Assembly: GCA_022747635.1 (NCBI GenBank)
Contig: JAKTNV010000004.1
Location: forward strand, 84,921,552 to 84,985,551
Reading direction: 5' to 3'
From: Hetaerina americana
Lineage: Eukaryota > Arthropoda > Insecta > Odonata > Calopterygidae
DNA: 64,000 nt
Shown here piece after piece: positions 35,040 through 46,759 of this stretch. The translations under genes were made by a program, and so were the position numbers. A model generated the notes under the pieces. That model saw only the letters and a program-made list of their open reading frames with translations. It ran no database searches and was not told where the DNA came from. How positions within the stretch are numbered: the first letter of the stretch is position 1; each line of letters begins with the position of its first letter.

Positions 35040-36840
35040 AATTAATCTGGATTAGGGCTTGCAGGAAGAGTGGAGTGAGGGTGATTAAAAGAGTTGCTGG
35101 GGTCAGTGATCAGGATGAGATTCTATATTTTGCGATAGGGAACGAAGGCTGCATGTTACATAAAATACAGAGACCATTAGGAAGCACATTCCAGGACTCC
35201 ATGCCTGCAAAAGGAATACAATAGTCATCGCAAATTTATAAAATTGCAAATTCTTATGGCCAGGATATATACACTTTTTCCTCCACCGTAATTCAATTGA
35301 CAAATCTATAAATGGAAGCAGCGACTTTGACAGAAAGGATTGCTTTTGGGTAAAAACTGAAAATGGCATGAAATGTGGTAGCCCAATTGCTTGTGTATAC
35401 ATATTCACCATTAAAAGACCCAAGTTGAGTCTTTTAATGTGGTCAATCTTTGTTTGCGGTTAATTGTGGTACGAATATTCACTGCAACATTGTGCGAGTG
35501 TGATTATGACCCTGGCAACCATTCGTTCAGCAAAAAACGTTCTAAGTACTTCGTGAAAACAGAGGCGAATTAAATGACCAATGGTCGTTTTAAATTTTAT
35601 CATTGCATAGGTTTAAATGATGACGCAGTAGTTCTCTTCCTCATTTGCAACTAAAAATGATGGCAAATGTTACAGTGCCAGGACCAAGAAGGGTGGGAAA
35701 TTCCCAAAGTTTTCCGCCGATATCTGAACAAATGCAAAAAAGTTGCGAAGTAAGATGTTCAGACCGAGGAGACATTTTCAGGGAGATTTTCTGTGACACA
35801 TGCATGGCCACAAGAGGCCGCCTTCTCTGTAGAAACCGGTCCCCAGATAATTTTCGATTGCATAAGGAGCAGGCGCCACATTAAAACAAAGATCAAGCAG
35901 TATATTTGTTATGTTTATTTGCTTGTAAGGGCCGCATGGGAAAGACACCGTGGTAGGTAAGGGGTGGCTTGGGGTGCAAGTCACGGTATATTTACAATGA
36001 CTAAGACCACCGGAAGGCGCATCACTTGACGTAGCAGATCCATTACGATGGAGAATTGTTGCGAGATCTTTTACAAAAACAAGATTAAATTGTTTCCAAC
36101 TGCATCAATTTGATATTTTATACAAAAGATCATTACATGTCAATGCAACATTCAAAGGGAATGAAAAGGAATAAATGAGGAGGGAGAAAGAAAGATTGCA
36201 CGAGTTTCCTTTTGCTGACCCAAAGAGGTATCGCGCACAGCTCGTTGGAACCCATTTTCCGGCATTCGTCAAAAGGTGAGAACGAAGGCCGATGGCCGGT
36301 CCATCACGTCCCTCCTGCAGGAACTGCAGAGAGGTACGTCCTACTGATGCCATGTTACAGCGGTCCATTAAAACAGGAATCCGCTGCCTTCAGAAAAAGT
36401 GGAAGGAACGTGAAGAAGGATGATTGATAATGGAACAGGAGGAAAGAGAGCGATGGGATGATTCAATATAACAAAATATTACGCACAAACCACATGTACG
36501 TAATACTTTCTTATATAAATATATTTTGAGGATTCAATTAATCTCAAAATATTTCACACCTGCACATTACCATGTTAAAATGGATAAGTGTGCCTGACAC
36601 GAAGTGTATGTTATCTCTAAGTCAATGTCACACCCCAGTCACTTTAAATGTCCTGCCTAAATTGATCGCCTGAGAGTCACTTTAATTCACCCCCCATTTC
36701 TCTAAGTGCGTTGGTTGCGTCCCTTAAGCCCCATCGGGGGCCCTACCGCGAGGGTGGAGGCCTTGTCTCGAGCTAAGGGGGCTCCTACACACTGAACCTG
36801 GATTGGAGTGGCGGGAGGGGAGGAGAGGAGACGATTCCTT
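35040..36840. other. Spacer sequence with a small hairpin
   Basis: A perfect 11-bp stem (cattaaaagac / gtcttttaatg) with a 9-base loop lies at 35,411-35,441. Several 70-100-codon frames occur on both strands without recognisable domains. Confidence 0.4.
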
Positions 36841-36842
36841 AC

Positions 36843-36887
36843 CTTTGTTACATCTGCAAGGTCCAACGGCGGCAGATCGTTCTCCAT
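36843..36887 (-). CDS. Candidate 15-codon first coding exon
   Basis: On the minus strand ATG at 36,887 gives MENDLPPLDLADVTK and runs, in phase 0, straight into a near-consensus donor, AAAG|GTAAGG. The preceding ~40 bases are CpG-rich ('gtagtgcgcgcgtgcacc'). Upstream of that an acceptor-like 'gcttttttcgtgaatag' (about 36,930) would allow a 5' untranslated exon. No family is recognisable from 15 residues. Confidence 0.4.
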
Positions 36888-36999
36888 CGACGATCCCTCG
36901 GTGCACGCGCGCACTACACTATTCACCAGGCACTATTCACGAAAAAAGCACCATAATGACCATGCACCACATATCACTGACACTAACTCTAACACTGAC

Positions 37000-38200
37000 A
37001 CCATCGCCTCTCGCCAACATTCGCTGGGTCGTCGTGGCAGATTCCTTCCTCTTCACAGGAACTGGGAGGCTCCATGTATGTAGGTGTGGTGATCACATGT
37101 TCTGTGGATTGTGTTATTGAATGCCTTGAATTTTGAATGGTGATGGTGGCGTATGTTGAGAGAACGGAAAGGTTATCGGAGTGAAATGTCAAGATTTATG
37201 TGAAAGAAGCACAGTTAACACAAAAACATACGAATCTCAGTTCGTCTATGTTTATTCGCCGACGATGAAACAATTGCTGCTACCTCCGATTTCAATTCTA
37301 TGGAATGAGTTTAAGGTGCCTTTAGTAATGACGACGAAGGTCTCGGAGAACGTGCAATAGTTGCCATTAGTGTAGTATGGACATTCAATGATGGAAATAC
37401 AATTTTACATTTAGTTAGAGAAATTCATTTGGCTTCGTGTCAGACCGCGTGAATATTCGCGACAAGGATAACAACAGACAACCCAAACATTGAATGCATG
37501 GTATATGCGTCTGGACGAGGACAGCGACAAGAATTGCGATTGGCAGCCGAAAGACACCCATGAAGTAAGGATTGAATGCGTCAACACTTACTCATGAGTA
37601 AGAGTGAGGCGCTGAATTCGGGATTAAATAAGACAAATGCGGGTACCAATGGGAGAAAATTCCACATGGATCCACAGGAGTGCTTTGAAAATTGTCAATT
37701 ATCGGAATATGGCATGAAGTATGTTCATTATGATTTTTTGGAAAAGCACAAAAAAGTTTTACAATGTAGGTTGCGAATGGATGAGAATTCTTCCACTTTT
37801 CGTTATCCCAGTTATCTCATAAGAATCAAATAGTATAGAATTATTCAGAATGAAAATTCATAAACAGTGTTGCGCAGGCGAGAAGTTGAGTCATTTACAT
37901 CCAATATGTGGTGTTAGTTATTTACAATGCCATTAGGTTTCCTCGGAAGTTCAGGCAGAACCTTATCTAATCGAAACAACAGACTTTCCCAGGATAGAAT
38001 AAGTGATTTACCAAAGAAAAATTGTAGGGACTACTCCAGGAAGGATATTTTATTTGAAGATAAGAGAGTTTCAAAAACTAACCGTCCTTTGTTTTTATTC
38101 GAAGCGAATTACACTAATGAACAAGCGACATATTACGCAATTCACGGCACAAAGTAAAAAAAAACCACCTAGGAGGAAGAAGTCATTTCTGTGACCATTT
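37000..38200. other. Spacer sequence, nothing firmly recognised
   Basis: A plus-strand frame at 37,576-37,833 (85 codons, ending 'YPSYLIRIK') is open but without domain features or splice support. Confidence 0.35.
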
Positions 38201-38204
38201 TCAG

Positions 38205-38425
38205 TCAATTCCAACAGGGTTAAGTTAGGCTTCCAGCGTTGTACCTCAGCAAGAGCGAGCGAGGCGGACATCAGATTGGAGGAGACCGGCGATACGATGA
38301 CCCGAGGGAAGACTCGGGGGTTGGAAAGACTGATCGAGGGAAATCGGGTGAGCTCTAGGGAGAGAGACATTGAAGAGGAGGCAGTTTTCACCACGAAAAC
38401 CATAGCAAACCGCTGTAGTTATTGA
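38205..38425 (+). CDS. Candidate exon, plus strand (unknown)
   Basis: It follows a good acceptor (tttctgtgaccattttcag at 38,186-38,204). The frame reads 'SNRVKLGFQRCTSARASEAD', 'IRLEETGDTMTRGKTRGLER', 'ERDIEEEAVFTTKTIANRC' and stops at 38,425. An alternative donor (CGG|GTGAGC) lies at 38,347. The product is charged and coil-like; family unknown. Confidence 0.3.
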
Positions 38426-38779
38426 AAAGTGAGATATAATGATACATTTCGCACAATTCAAGTTCCGTCATAACGCTTTTCCGATATATGGGAGTGAATT
38501 ATGAATTTGGGGAATAAAATGAGCGCAAGAACAGTGAAATTATAAGATGACCATGTGGGAGAGTTGAGATTGAAATAATTCGGCGTTAATGCAACATTGA
38601 CCCCTGAAGTGAGTTTGCACAAAATAACTAATGGAAAAACTACACTATGGACACGAGATAGGAATCTTTAATCGGATGAGAAGTTGCCTTCTAAGATAGG
38701 TTAGCCAATGGATATGTAGAAAGCACAAACTGTTTCATCCGCGAAGAAATATATCGGGCGGAACACTGCGTCCAGTCCA

Positions 38780-39193
38780 ATGGTTAGGCTGACACTAGTG
38801 AGTGGTAGACAGTGTAAACGACTATGCGAGTGGGTCAAATGGCAAAGGAATTCGGAAGACGCAGGGCATGTTCGGAGACTAACAGACGCCACACCTTCCG
38901 AATCGTTAAGTGCACCAAGTACTAGCAAAAAAATCTGTGCCACAATTGATAAGTTGAAAACTCATTATTCTGGACATAGAATGAAATTTAGCAAGCGTGT
39001 ACGATGTTACGTTAAAGAGGTCATCTCTAACGGAATCGACAGAATTTATGTAAAATTTGAACTGAAAATTTCAATTGAAAGAAGACATCAAAACCACTGG
39101 TTGTATGGAAGGAGACAATTCAGACGAGTACTATACAACGTGCAACAAAATAATGAATTTCAAACTTTTGATAGGAAAAACCCTAGGTTGTGA
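38780..39193 (+). other. 137-codon open frame, unknown
   Basis: Starts with an ATG and is longer than most chance frames here. The product is basic (SKRVRCYVKEV; RRHQNHWLYGRRQFRR) with no domain I recognise. The flanks are AT-rich and show no splice or promoter support. Confidence 0.2.
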
Positions 39194-39739
39194 CGAATGT
39201 AAAATATGGTAGTAGTGCGTTAGTGATTTGCTTCTCCTGAAACAAAAAAAATTCATTTTTAACAACTAAAAATAAAAACTTGTTAAATATTAAACAGATT
39301 TCAGTTGGCTTAGTTAAATCATTTAATATGAGTTCCATCCGACAACTAAACTTTTCGAAGAGTTCTTACAATGAGCGCCGTTTAACGCCGTATGCAATTA
39401 CATAAAGTTTATTCGAAAAATTCATTCAGTTGAAGCAAAGATGTAGGCATATTATGTAAAAATTGTCAATTTTCTTGATAAAATCAAATAACTAATTTAC
39501 CGCCGTGAATCCTTATTTGTCATGAACACGTGGATGGAAGAACATCGCTCTAAATTATTCCTTGTGAAAATCATAATTCGACAATAAAATAATAGACATA
39601 TAGTATGAATGGCTTACATCTTCCTCGATGGATGACGGCCCCTCCTCGTGCTCGGATGCGATGTACACGAAGACCCTGGACTACGAAACTTGTGAGCTGA
39701 CAACGACGACTTGCGGCACCGACCAAATTTAAGAAACAA

Positions 39740-39775
39740 AAGAACTGAGAGGCTAGCCGCTCGCCTTTAAATAGG
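39740..39775 (-). promoter_or_regulatory. Candidate RNA polymerase II core promoter (TATA plus Inr)
   Basis: On the minus strand TATTTAAA (39,773-39,766) is followed 27 bases later by TCAGT (A at 39,746), the arthropod initiator consensus. Downstream a GC-rich leader ends at a donor-like 'gaagat|gtaagcc' near 39,620. The surrounding 39,600-40,290 is the most CpG-rich part of the spacer. It could drive a minus-strand gene including the exon at 36.84-36.89 kb; that link is inference. Confidence 0.35.
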
Positions 39776-39779
39776 GATG

Positions 39780-40290
39780 AGCTAGGGAAAGAGGGTGGGA
39801 TGGGAGGGGATGATAAGAGAGGGCGAGTGAAAAACTAAAGGGGTGAGAACATTTGGGGGAGGAGGAGGCCCACTAGGATCGAGAGGAGAGCCGCACATGG
39901 GAGGAGTAGGAGGGTGGGTAACCGAACGCAAAGAGGGCAGGAGGTGAAGTAGGGATGAGGGAAGAGGAGGTGGGCACTCATGAGGAGGAAGGAGAATCAA
40001 CCAAATGCACCGAAGTTAGTGGTGAGGCGGCCGGTCGCGGTAAGGGTAAGAATGACCAGGAGGAAAATGGAGGGGGTTGAAGGCGATGACTGATGATTGC
40101 ACCGAAATGGCCGTCACGAGGGTCGAATGGGTGCCACGGAAGAAGAGAGCACTCGCTCCTGCCCATCCAATAGGCCAGATCACGACCTCCCAGTCACCCC
40201 ACGGGAGGACGGCTTGCGGTGACTCCGAACTCGCCGCGGGTTCGAATACACTCGGCCCGTTCAATTTTCGACGCGGCCAACATTCGTAAT
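39780..40290. other. GC/CpG-rich region upstream of the candidate promoter
   Basis: Purine-rich on the plus strand (ggga/gagg repeats), with a CCAAT-type 'catccaatag' at 40,166-40,175. Long frames on both strands here are due to base composition. Confidence 0.4.
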
Positions 40291-40689
40291 AATCTTCATT
40301 AGTTTCATAGCATTCATTGTTAGGCCTTCGCAGGGATTTGTCGTAATAGATAAGAATTGGAAGCTTTAATAAAATTCACAAAATTACAGGAAACCCGATT
40401 CGGTAAAAGGTTATTAGATTAGATATAATATTCTGTATAACATTCTTAAATTCAGCCTGCTGATATTCCTTGCTTGTCAATCCAGTTAATGCGTCTCAAT
40501 TCCATTTCCTAACCCGCCTAACTTGCCTAGTTTTTGAATTGGTCACTGCACTTCATAACGACTAAATTGTGAAGAATCCGCAGGTCCGCTCTCGAGAATC
40601 TGAGCAAATTGATCCCGCTGTTACTAACTATTTGTCTCACCACAGTGTAATCTAAGTGAAATCTTTCAGACTAACCCAGCATTTTTCAT

Positions 40690-41160
40690 ATATACTTACG
40701 TCTTCTGGGGTGTCTAAACTAGGTGTTGGCGATGACCTGTCTCATGCATAATTCAATTGCTTTCCCCCTGCGGTCATTCCACCTACCTAAACCGTAATAG
40801 CCTACCTCATGATCATCTTTTCTTTCGTCTACTGTTGCATTCTAATCTCCCATCACTATAAAATACTTCCCTTCAGGAACATCCGCGATTATATCCTCTA
40901 ACTAATCGTATACCCTATCGACTTCTTCCTCCTTTGATTGCTTGTTGATATATATGCATGAACAATGACCGAGTTCATCGGTTCTGCTTTTAATGTACCA
41001 GGGTAAAATTCTATCCGTAGCTTGCTGTTTGTTGACTACGATCCTTCCTACCTTTTTATTCAATATTAAGGCAATCCCTCGTCGGCACTCATCCCCTACG
41101 CTGTATATTGCTATGTAACTGTTACTGCGGTAATCCCCGCTAGTCTTCCATCTCACCTCA
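40690..41160 (-). pseudogene. RTE-like LINE endonuclease fragment
   Basis: On the minus strand it reads 'EVRWKTSGDYRSNSYIAIYS', 'RRGIALILNKKVGRIVVNKQ' and 'LEDIIADVPEGKYFIVMGD'. It aligns collinearly with the endonuclease of the 22.96-25.67 kb LINE ('EVRWKDSGDYWSDKYRIIYS', 'LEDIIACVPAGKHLIVMGD'). Truncated at both ends, with stops. Confidence 0.8.
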
Positions 41161-41179
41161 GAAGTTCGTAGTCATATAT

Positions 41180-41620
41180 CACATAAATGGAATGCGTAGA
41201 CTCGATTAAATACCTAGGCGTTACCCTCACTAACGACCTCTCCTGGGTGAAACACATATGGGGAATATGTTGACAGGCTAAGAAAAAATTAGGATTTATT
41301 AGAAGAGTGCTCGGTAAATATGATGAGAAGGTCAAAGAGAAACGTTATCTTTCACTGGTTCGGACTCATTTCGAATATGCTGCAAATATATGGGATCCTC
41401 GCGAAGTTGGATTAATTGCCAAATTTGATCGAGTGCAGCGTAGAGGAGCTAGATGTGCAGGTATGTAAAATGTTGTTTTGATAAACTTAGTGGCGTATCC
41501 AAAATAATAGAGCAGCTTGGCTGGAAATAGCTCACGCCATTGGACTTCGGTGTGAGAGATCATGTCAATTAAATTAGAGAGTTACAGGGTTCTTCTCTGA
41601 AGAGGCCTGCTGGGCAGGCG
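41180..41620 (+). pseudogene. CR1/jockey-like LINE reverse transcriptase C-terminus
   Basis: Reads 'SIKYLGVTLTNDLSWVKHI', 'KKLGFIRRVLGKYDEKVKEK', 'YLSLVRTHFEYAANIWDP', 'LIAKFDRVQRRGARCAG', the characteristic post-YADD region, with one stop near 41,271. It is followed by the LINE-end block with 'gagagatcatgtcaatta'. Confidence 0.8.
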
Positions 41621-42224
41621 AAACACCTGGTGTCAGGTTTTATCTAGGCACTTACCTATCCCCAATACTTATTTCCTTATTTTTTGTTTGAGGTTGTGTG
41701 AGTGACGGTTCTCTGACATAGGAGGGATCCCTGTAAACCCTGAACGACGGAGTGAGTGCGATTCACGAAGGTATCACACACATGGGTGATAGAATGATTG
41801 CTTGTTTACGTAAGCACTTTCTGTTTCCTTCCATCCGTTTTATAATTTGGCATTCATCTGTGTGATTGACCGGTCACTGGCATAGGAGAGATCCTTGTAA
41901 ATCCTGAGTTTGCGGCTGAATGCGATTCACGAGAGTGACTGTTATTTCTTAAAATACCCTAATGAGTTTTTGTAGAGTGGTTGTAAGTTTGTTTTAATTT
42001 TTAATTATTTATTTTGCCTTTTTGGTGTGTGGTTGAGGTATACGTGGGTCACTGTTTCTTGAACACACCCAAGTGACCCAGTATGTGTTCCATATCCTTT
42101 CCCTTACTTGTAACTTTGATTTATTCCCTCCTCCACTTTTCAACAAAGTGCCTATCACGTTTACGGTCACGACTATCTCGTTTTCATTGCGCCAAGACCG
42201 TAGGTACGTTCATTTTATATTAAC

Positions 42225-42320
42225 AAAATTAGAGAAATCAAGTGTAGAAAATAAGATGTAATTTTTCACACCAACGAACAGGGATCAGAATATCATAGTC
42301 CGAGCGCAGTGGCATTTCTT
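42225..42320 (+). mobile_element. LINE 3' end fragment
   Basis: 'gtaatttttcacaccaacga...gggatcagaatatcatagtc' parallels 59,020-59,065 and 26,365-26,415. It is probably the displaced end of the preceding LINE. Confidence 0.45.
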
Positions 42321-42818
42321 CGTCAATACTAGCATTCAGGTTTACGTAATTGTTGCTCCAAGGCTGAAAAGTATGCGCCGACCGTATTCGAGATGGCTGT
42401 TTTATTACCTCTTAGGCAATGAAAATTACGACTTTAATGATAAACAAAGAATTTCATCCTCCGCAGAATAAATTTAGACCTCATCGATAAATTAAAAGGC
42501 GATAAACCTGTAGGGATATTCGAGATGTGGTAACCTTAACACTATAAAACAGATTAAATAAAAGAAGCGTTTTGAGTGAAAAATTAAATTAATAAATTAA
42601 GGTAATTAACAAATATCATCAATCATCTCTAGTTAAGAAAACAGTACAGTGTCGTCGAGGAAGTAAAGATTTTATAATTAGATATTTGAATTAAATATAC
42701 CAGCATACGATACTTTGCATGGAAATAAGCCTATGATGCTTAATTTAACCTCTTACCGTAAGGGAATGGCTTCAATGGCCAAATTTCTGGAGAAATCCGA
42801 TTCTGAATCTCATGAGTC

Positions 42819-42865
42819 ATGAGTCAACTGAATCTCATCCGAAAGATGAGATTCAGTTGACTCAT
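42819..42865. repeat. Perfect 21-bp hairpin, right arm only
   Basis: Stems 42,819-42,839 and 42,845-42,865 are exact reverse complements (gagtcaactgaatctcatc core) around a 5-base loop. It lies where the left arm carries its ~1-kb insertion. Confidence 0.9.
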
Positions 42866-43237
42866 CGCACTTTGGAGGCGGGATTGGCAATGCTGCTTCA
42901 CCTATGCCTCGACCATTCCCCCATCCCACCCTCCCATTCATATACAAGGTGCCATGCCCTTATGTAATAAACTCAAAGAAAACTAAGGAATTATTCAGGT
43001 TCATGCTACCTACTGAGGAATAGTAGTTGCCAATACATTTATTTTATCGTGTTTCAGATGGAATTTTCCTAATGGCAATTTAACGCCTATTTAATTGGAA
43101 CCTGCAAATTATTTTCCGGGTCGCGAAACATTAGCATCATCATCCTTGGGCTCATTTCCTTACACTCATTTTGCGGCAATTATTTGTATTGTCACGGACT
43201 AAGAGACTATGAGACCCAAGGTTGGATTCATTGAATG

Positions 43238-43530
43238 GTCACACGATGGCTCACTTGATGACGCGCGTGCATTTCTGGAGCGGCACGCTATTGCAGCGTT
43301 GGCTGGTGGTCTTCGAGGTAGCTGTATACTCGGCACTCAAGCTTTTGGAAGCTCAAGCTTGGAAGGGAGCGGTTAACTGCTGGTCTCCAGGTCGTTTTAA
43401 TGCAAAGCCCCGCGAATATACGCGGAATGCGCACTTTCGGAATAGAAATGGGCTAACAATTCCCTCCGCCTCCTTTTCATCGTCCCTATTCGACTTCACT
43501 CTCTCTCGTGCGAATTCTCCCACTCAATAA
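43238..43530 (+). CDS. Conserved short frame, right copy (unknown)
   Basis: Starts at the ATG of MAHLMTRVHFWSGTLLQRW and, unlike the left copy, reads through to a stop at 43,528, giving about 97 codons. The first two thirds align without frame change to 18,322-18,513. Extension past the left copy's stop argues against strict conservation of the C-terminus. Confidence 0.35.
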
Positions 43531-43538
43531 AACCCTTA
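43526..43538. repeat. 13-bp direct repeat, left copy
   Basis: aataaaaccctta, repeated exactly at 43,892-43,904. The left arm has a single related sequence ('aataaaccccc', minus strand near 18,230). Confidence 0.85.
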
Positions 43539-43856
43539 ATAATCTCAAGAAAGAAGATCCTAAGGCCAATAAAAATAATTAAGAAGAAACTCCTATACCG
43601 GTATTTCGGTCACACAGGTGACCATCAACGGGGAGAAAATCAAATAGGGCACTTGAACTAAGAAGAGGAATGTGCACAGGCACCGTCCAAAGTCAAGTGA
43701 CTTTGGACGGTGCCTGTGCACATTCCTCTTCTTAGTTCAAGTGCCCTATTTGATTTTCTCCCCGTTGATGGTCACCTGTGTGACCGAAATACCGGTATAG
43801 GAGTTTCTTCTTAATTATTTTTATTGGCCTTAGGATCTTCTTTCTTGAGATTATTA
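43537..43856. mobile_element. Perfect 320-bp palindrome (foldback insert), right arm only
   Basis: Two arms of 159 bases match without a single mismatch around a 2-base centre at 43,696-43,697. It sits in an insert (43,539-43,891) whose last 35 bases are outside the palindrome. The insert is bracketed by the 13-bp direct repeat aataaaaccctta and is absent from the left arm. No protein is encoded. Confidence 0.95.
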
Positions 43857-43891
43857 CTTTAACAGCCAATAGCTCCACATCTTCCATTTTG

Positions 43892-43904
43892 AATAAAACC
43901 CTTA
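43892..43904. repeat. 13-bp direct repeat, right copy
   Basis: Exact copy of 43,526-43,538; after it the arm sequence resumes with 'gcctcccccgccttc'. Confidence 0.85.
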
Positions 43905-43988
43905 GCCTCCCCCGCCTTCTCCTTAAAATGCCCCCCCCCTTATTTGCCGACGGGCACTTGGTCTCGCCAGTTCGCTTGGAGAGCCAGG

Positions 43989-44110
43989 ATGAGCCAGCCG
44001 ATTGAAGTGGATGGACTCGCTGCTATCCCGGAGTTCGTGGAAGCCGCGAGGGCACATCGTCCATATACTAAGACTAAGCGGTGGAAGTCACGAACAGCTC
44101 TATATCATTG
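43989..44110 (+). CDS. Candidate first coding exon, right copy (unknown protein)
   Basis: ATG at 43,989 opens MSQPIEVDGLAAIPEFVEAA..., 40 codons plus 2 bases, ending at CATTG|GTGAGT. It is the paralogue of 17,994-18,116, with conserved 'EFV--A-A-R' and 'TK-K--KSR' positions despite many replacements. Upstream lies the second conserved frame (from 43,238) and a palindromic insertion found only in this arm. Function unknown. Confidence 0.45.
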
Positions 44111-44394
44111 GTGAGTGGCGATTTTGTACAAACCCACGTGCCAACGGAGTGGTAGATTAGGCTCCCTCATAAGCGTATTTAGAGGAACAAGTTTCCAATT
44201 GCAGGGTTTATCGGTTATCTAGATGGTAGGCCCACTTTCCAAAATTTATGGTTGCATTTTGGTGCGTATGTATTGTCTACAAATATTTTAAACTGGTTCG
44301 TGGTAAATCCGATCTTCAGCATGGCTCAATTGCCGTTGGTTATTGTCCTGGGGATGTATTAATGATGGTCCCGTAATTGTCATCACTGGGGATC

Positions 44395-44705
44395 GGGATG
44401 GCGCGGTGGGGAACGTACTGGCTTCCCACCCAGATGGTCCTAGTTTGAATCCTAGAGGCTGCAGGCATTTTTCATTGGTGTCTCAATCCATACGATGGTG
44501 GTTTGTGGAGAACACCTTGAGTGCGTACACCGTCCGTCGTTAGGGACGTTAAACTGCGGACCCCTTGGCGCCTTTCGTTAAGAGTAGGCTACTGCCGGCG
44601 TCAGGTTTCTTTTTCGCCCTTCCTCCTCTCTCATCCACCCCTATTAGCGCTAATAACCTCGGCTTCGACCACCTCCCCCAGAATTGCAAATATTGTCGAA
44701 CCTCG
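44395..44705 (+). mobile_element. tRNA-derived SINE, family 1 (right arm)
   Basis: Mirror of 17,430-17,725: head 'gatggcgcggtggggaacgt', B-box 'agtttgaatcct', body 'gggacgttaaactgcggacc' and 'ccttggcgcctttcgttaag'. It lies just downstream of the candidate exon at 43,989-44,110. Confidence 0.85.
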
Positions 44706-44999
44706 GCAATACTAAGGCTTCAATCACGGCCGCGGTAGCTTCCAATTATTATGTGCACACACATTGAAATTTCGATTTGCGACGTCTATTTCTTCGTCAT
44801 TTTAGACGCTCCACAATTTATAATCCGATTACCTTCTCGTCTACCCTTTCACTTGGCATGTGATTCGAAATCTGGAGGGGGTGCAGATTCGATCGCGTGT
44901 TAAGTGGTTAAAAACTAAACTTTAACTTTGTAGTTCATTCCTTCGTACGCGACGGTGGCACCCTAATTAGTATCGCATTCGCCATCCACTGAGACTGTG

Positions 45000-45789
45000 C
45001 GCTCAAATCTAGAGTAAGGTTTGCGAGTGAATGAAATGTATTTCTCAGGAATCCTTAAAAGGAAAACAAATCAACTGTCCCGGCGCTATGGAGCTCGGTG
45101 AAATGAGCCATCAATTTCTTAATTTTGTTAGTCATAAAAAAATATTATTTTGAAATTGCTTACTTTTCAGGATACGCTTCATATGAGGTCACTCCTAGAC
45201 TGAAACATGTCATTCTTCCCTCATCATTTCATTGTAGGCCTATTGGAGGAAAATCGCCAGAAAAAATGTCCACCTGCTGCTGAGAGTAGAGTAAAGGCCT
45301 GGATATGGGTACAATTTTTAAACTTAAGGTGGCTGTGGCTCGCCTAAGGCAATTTGCCCAATATTTTCACTCGCTTCCCAAGTATTGTAAGGACGATGAT
45401 GAATCATTTATAATTTGTCTTAGCAAGTAGAAATGGTGTAACCGTTGACACTGTAATAGAGCCGATAATAAAATATTACTATACATTTTCCACAAAAATT
45501 TGTGACAACTAGTTTCAATGCAAATCCATAATCTTTGGGTACCTTAAGATGACGCCTGTGTATTGAAATTAGATGTTGCAAATAAACGTTTAGTGGGAAA
45601 TGCACCGCGTTCTCCTTTCATTCAAAAATAAATCTCCACGCAATCAAGCCTGATTTGGAAAGTATTAAAGGAGAGAATGTTAGTCCAGACTGGTGACTGT
45701 AGGAATGTACGAGGAATGTTGGGTGGAATGAAGGGAGGTAGAAGGAACGTGGAACGGGAGGATTTATTGTTCGTTCGCAGGTTTCCGCG
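45000..45789. other. Arm sequence without recognisable genes
   Basis: Pairs with about 16,345-17,120 at roughly 94% identity. Short frames differ between the arms, arguing against coding. Confidence 0.55.
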
Positions 45790-46080
45790 GCAATGAGTAG
45801 GTGATTTCCACATTTTTCGGTCTACGTCCGCGTATGTCGTTGAAATTCACAACAGTTTTGTCGTTGTTCTCCACAACAGCAGCTATGCTGCTGGCGTCCT
45901 CAGGTCAAGGATGAAAAGAAGCTGGTTATCCCGTCTTATATAGGGGGAATCCGGCGCCAATACCCGGAAATTTCTTCGGCCAATCAGGGAACGTCCTCAT
46001 ATTTGCGCGGAATAATTCTTTTCCACGCACTGTGGAGAAATGAACCGTCTCGTCTCAATTTCCATAATTTTGGCATGAAG
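45790..46080 (-). mobile_element. Possible retroelement 3' end, right arm only
   Basis: On the minus strand there is a TATA-like 'ccctatataagacggg' at about 45,935, then a reading 'PEDASSIAAVVENNDKTVVNFND'. A C-terminal 'PED-(x)-AS-(x)-A' pattern followed by such a tail resembles the 3' end of Penelope-like or related retroelements. This is recognition by pattern only; a host promoter is the alternative. Confidence 0.35.
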
Positions 46081-46269
46081 CCTTAATTTGCAAAAACATC
46101 TTTGCAAGTGGGTGTGAGGTATTCTTTCAAACTTATAAATTCCACATGTCTAAGGCCTTAGAGAGGTGAGCTGCACTCTCATACAATATTTAAATTAATC
46201 AACCTTCGTGCTGATCACTGTGGTTACTCTTGTTTAATCATTTGGTTACTTTGATTTATAAATTGTTTT

Positions 46270-46625
46270 CAAATTAGACTTCAAATATCATGGATTTGGG
46301 TGAAATCGTAGTACTTATTAAGCTTATGCTGAAAGGGATGTTATTTTCATTTTACCCCTCAACATTAATAAACTCATAGGTTGGCTTTGATATACCTCTC
46401 CTAGTATCACATTGAATTTTATGGTACATTCTCTCATCAACAGGGAGAAAATAAGGGCCAGGTCCTTTTTCTGTGCCACTTAGTGGTTTCCCCAGAACAT
46501 CTGGTAACCGAAAAATCCCACAGCATGGATGAAGGGCAGAGGTTCTGAAGAGGCATCACTCCGAATCAAATCCGGGCCCCCAGAGCAGTAAACCAACCCG
46601 CTACCCATTGGACTACCAGGCACCG
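46270..46625 (-). mobile_element. tRNA-derived SINE-like repeat, family 2 (right arm)
   Basis: Mirror of 15,105-15,350, keeping the head and body. It contains about 100 extra bases near 46,320-46,430 not found in the left copy, so one arm gained or lost a piece after the duplication. Confidence 0.6.
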
Positions 46626-46759
46626 TGTGTGTAATATATTTTTAAATGAGTAAAACCAAATTAAAATAATTTCAGTAAAATCAGAATTAGCTTTAATTTC
46701 CCACCTTAATTTAACAAAAGTTTTTTTACCTACAGTAAATGTTATGCCAAGGACTAGAT

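Noticed and set aside
39782..40166. Proline-rich minus-strand proteins upstream of the candidate promoter
   Set aside because: They are low-complexity frames caused by purine/pyrimidine asymmetry.
45925..45950. TATA box at ~45,935 as a host promoter
   Set aside because: It lies inside a right-arm-only segment whose following reading looks like a retroelement 3' end, so a retroelement origin is preferred, at low confidence.
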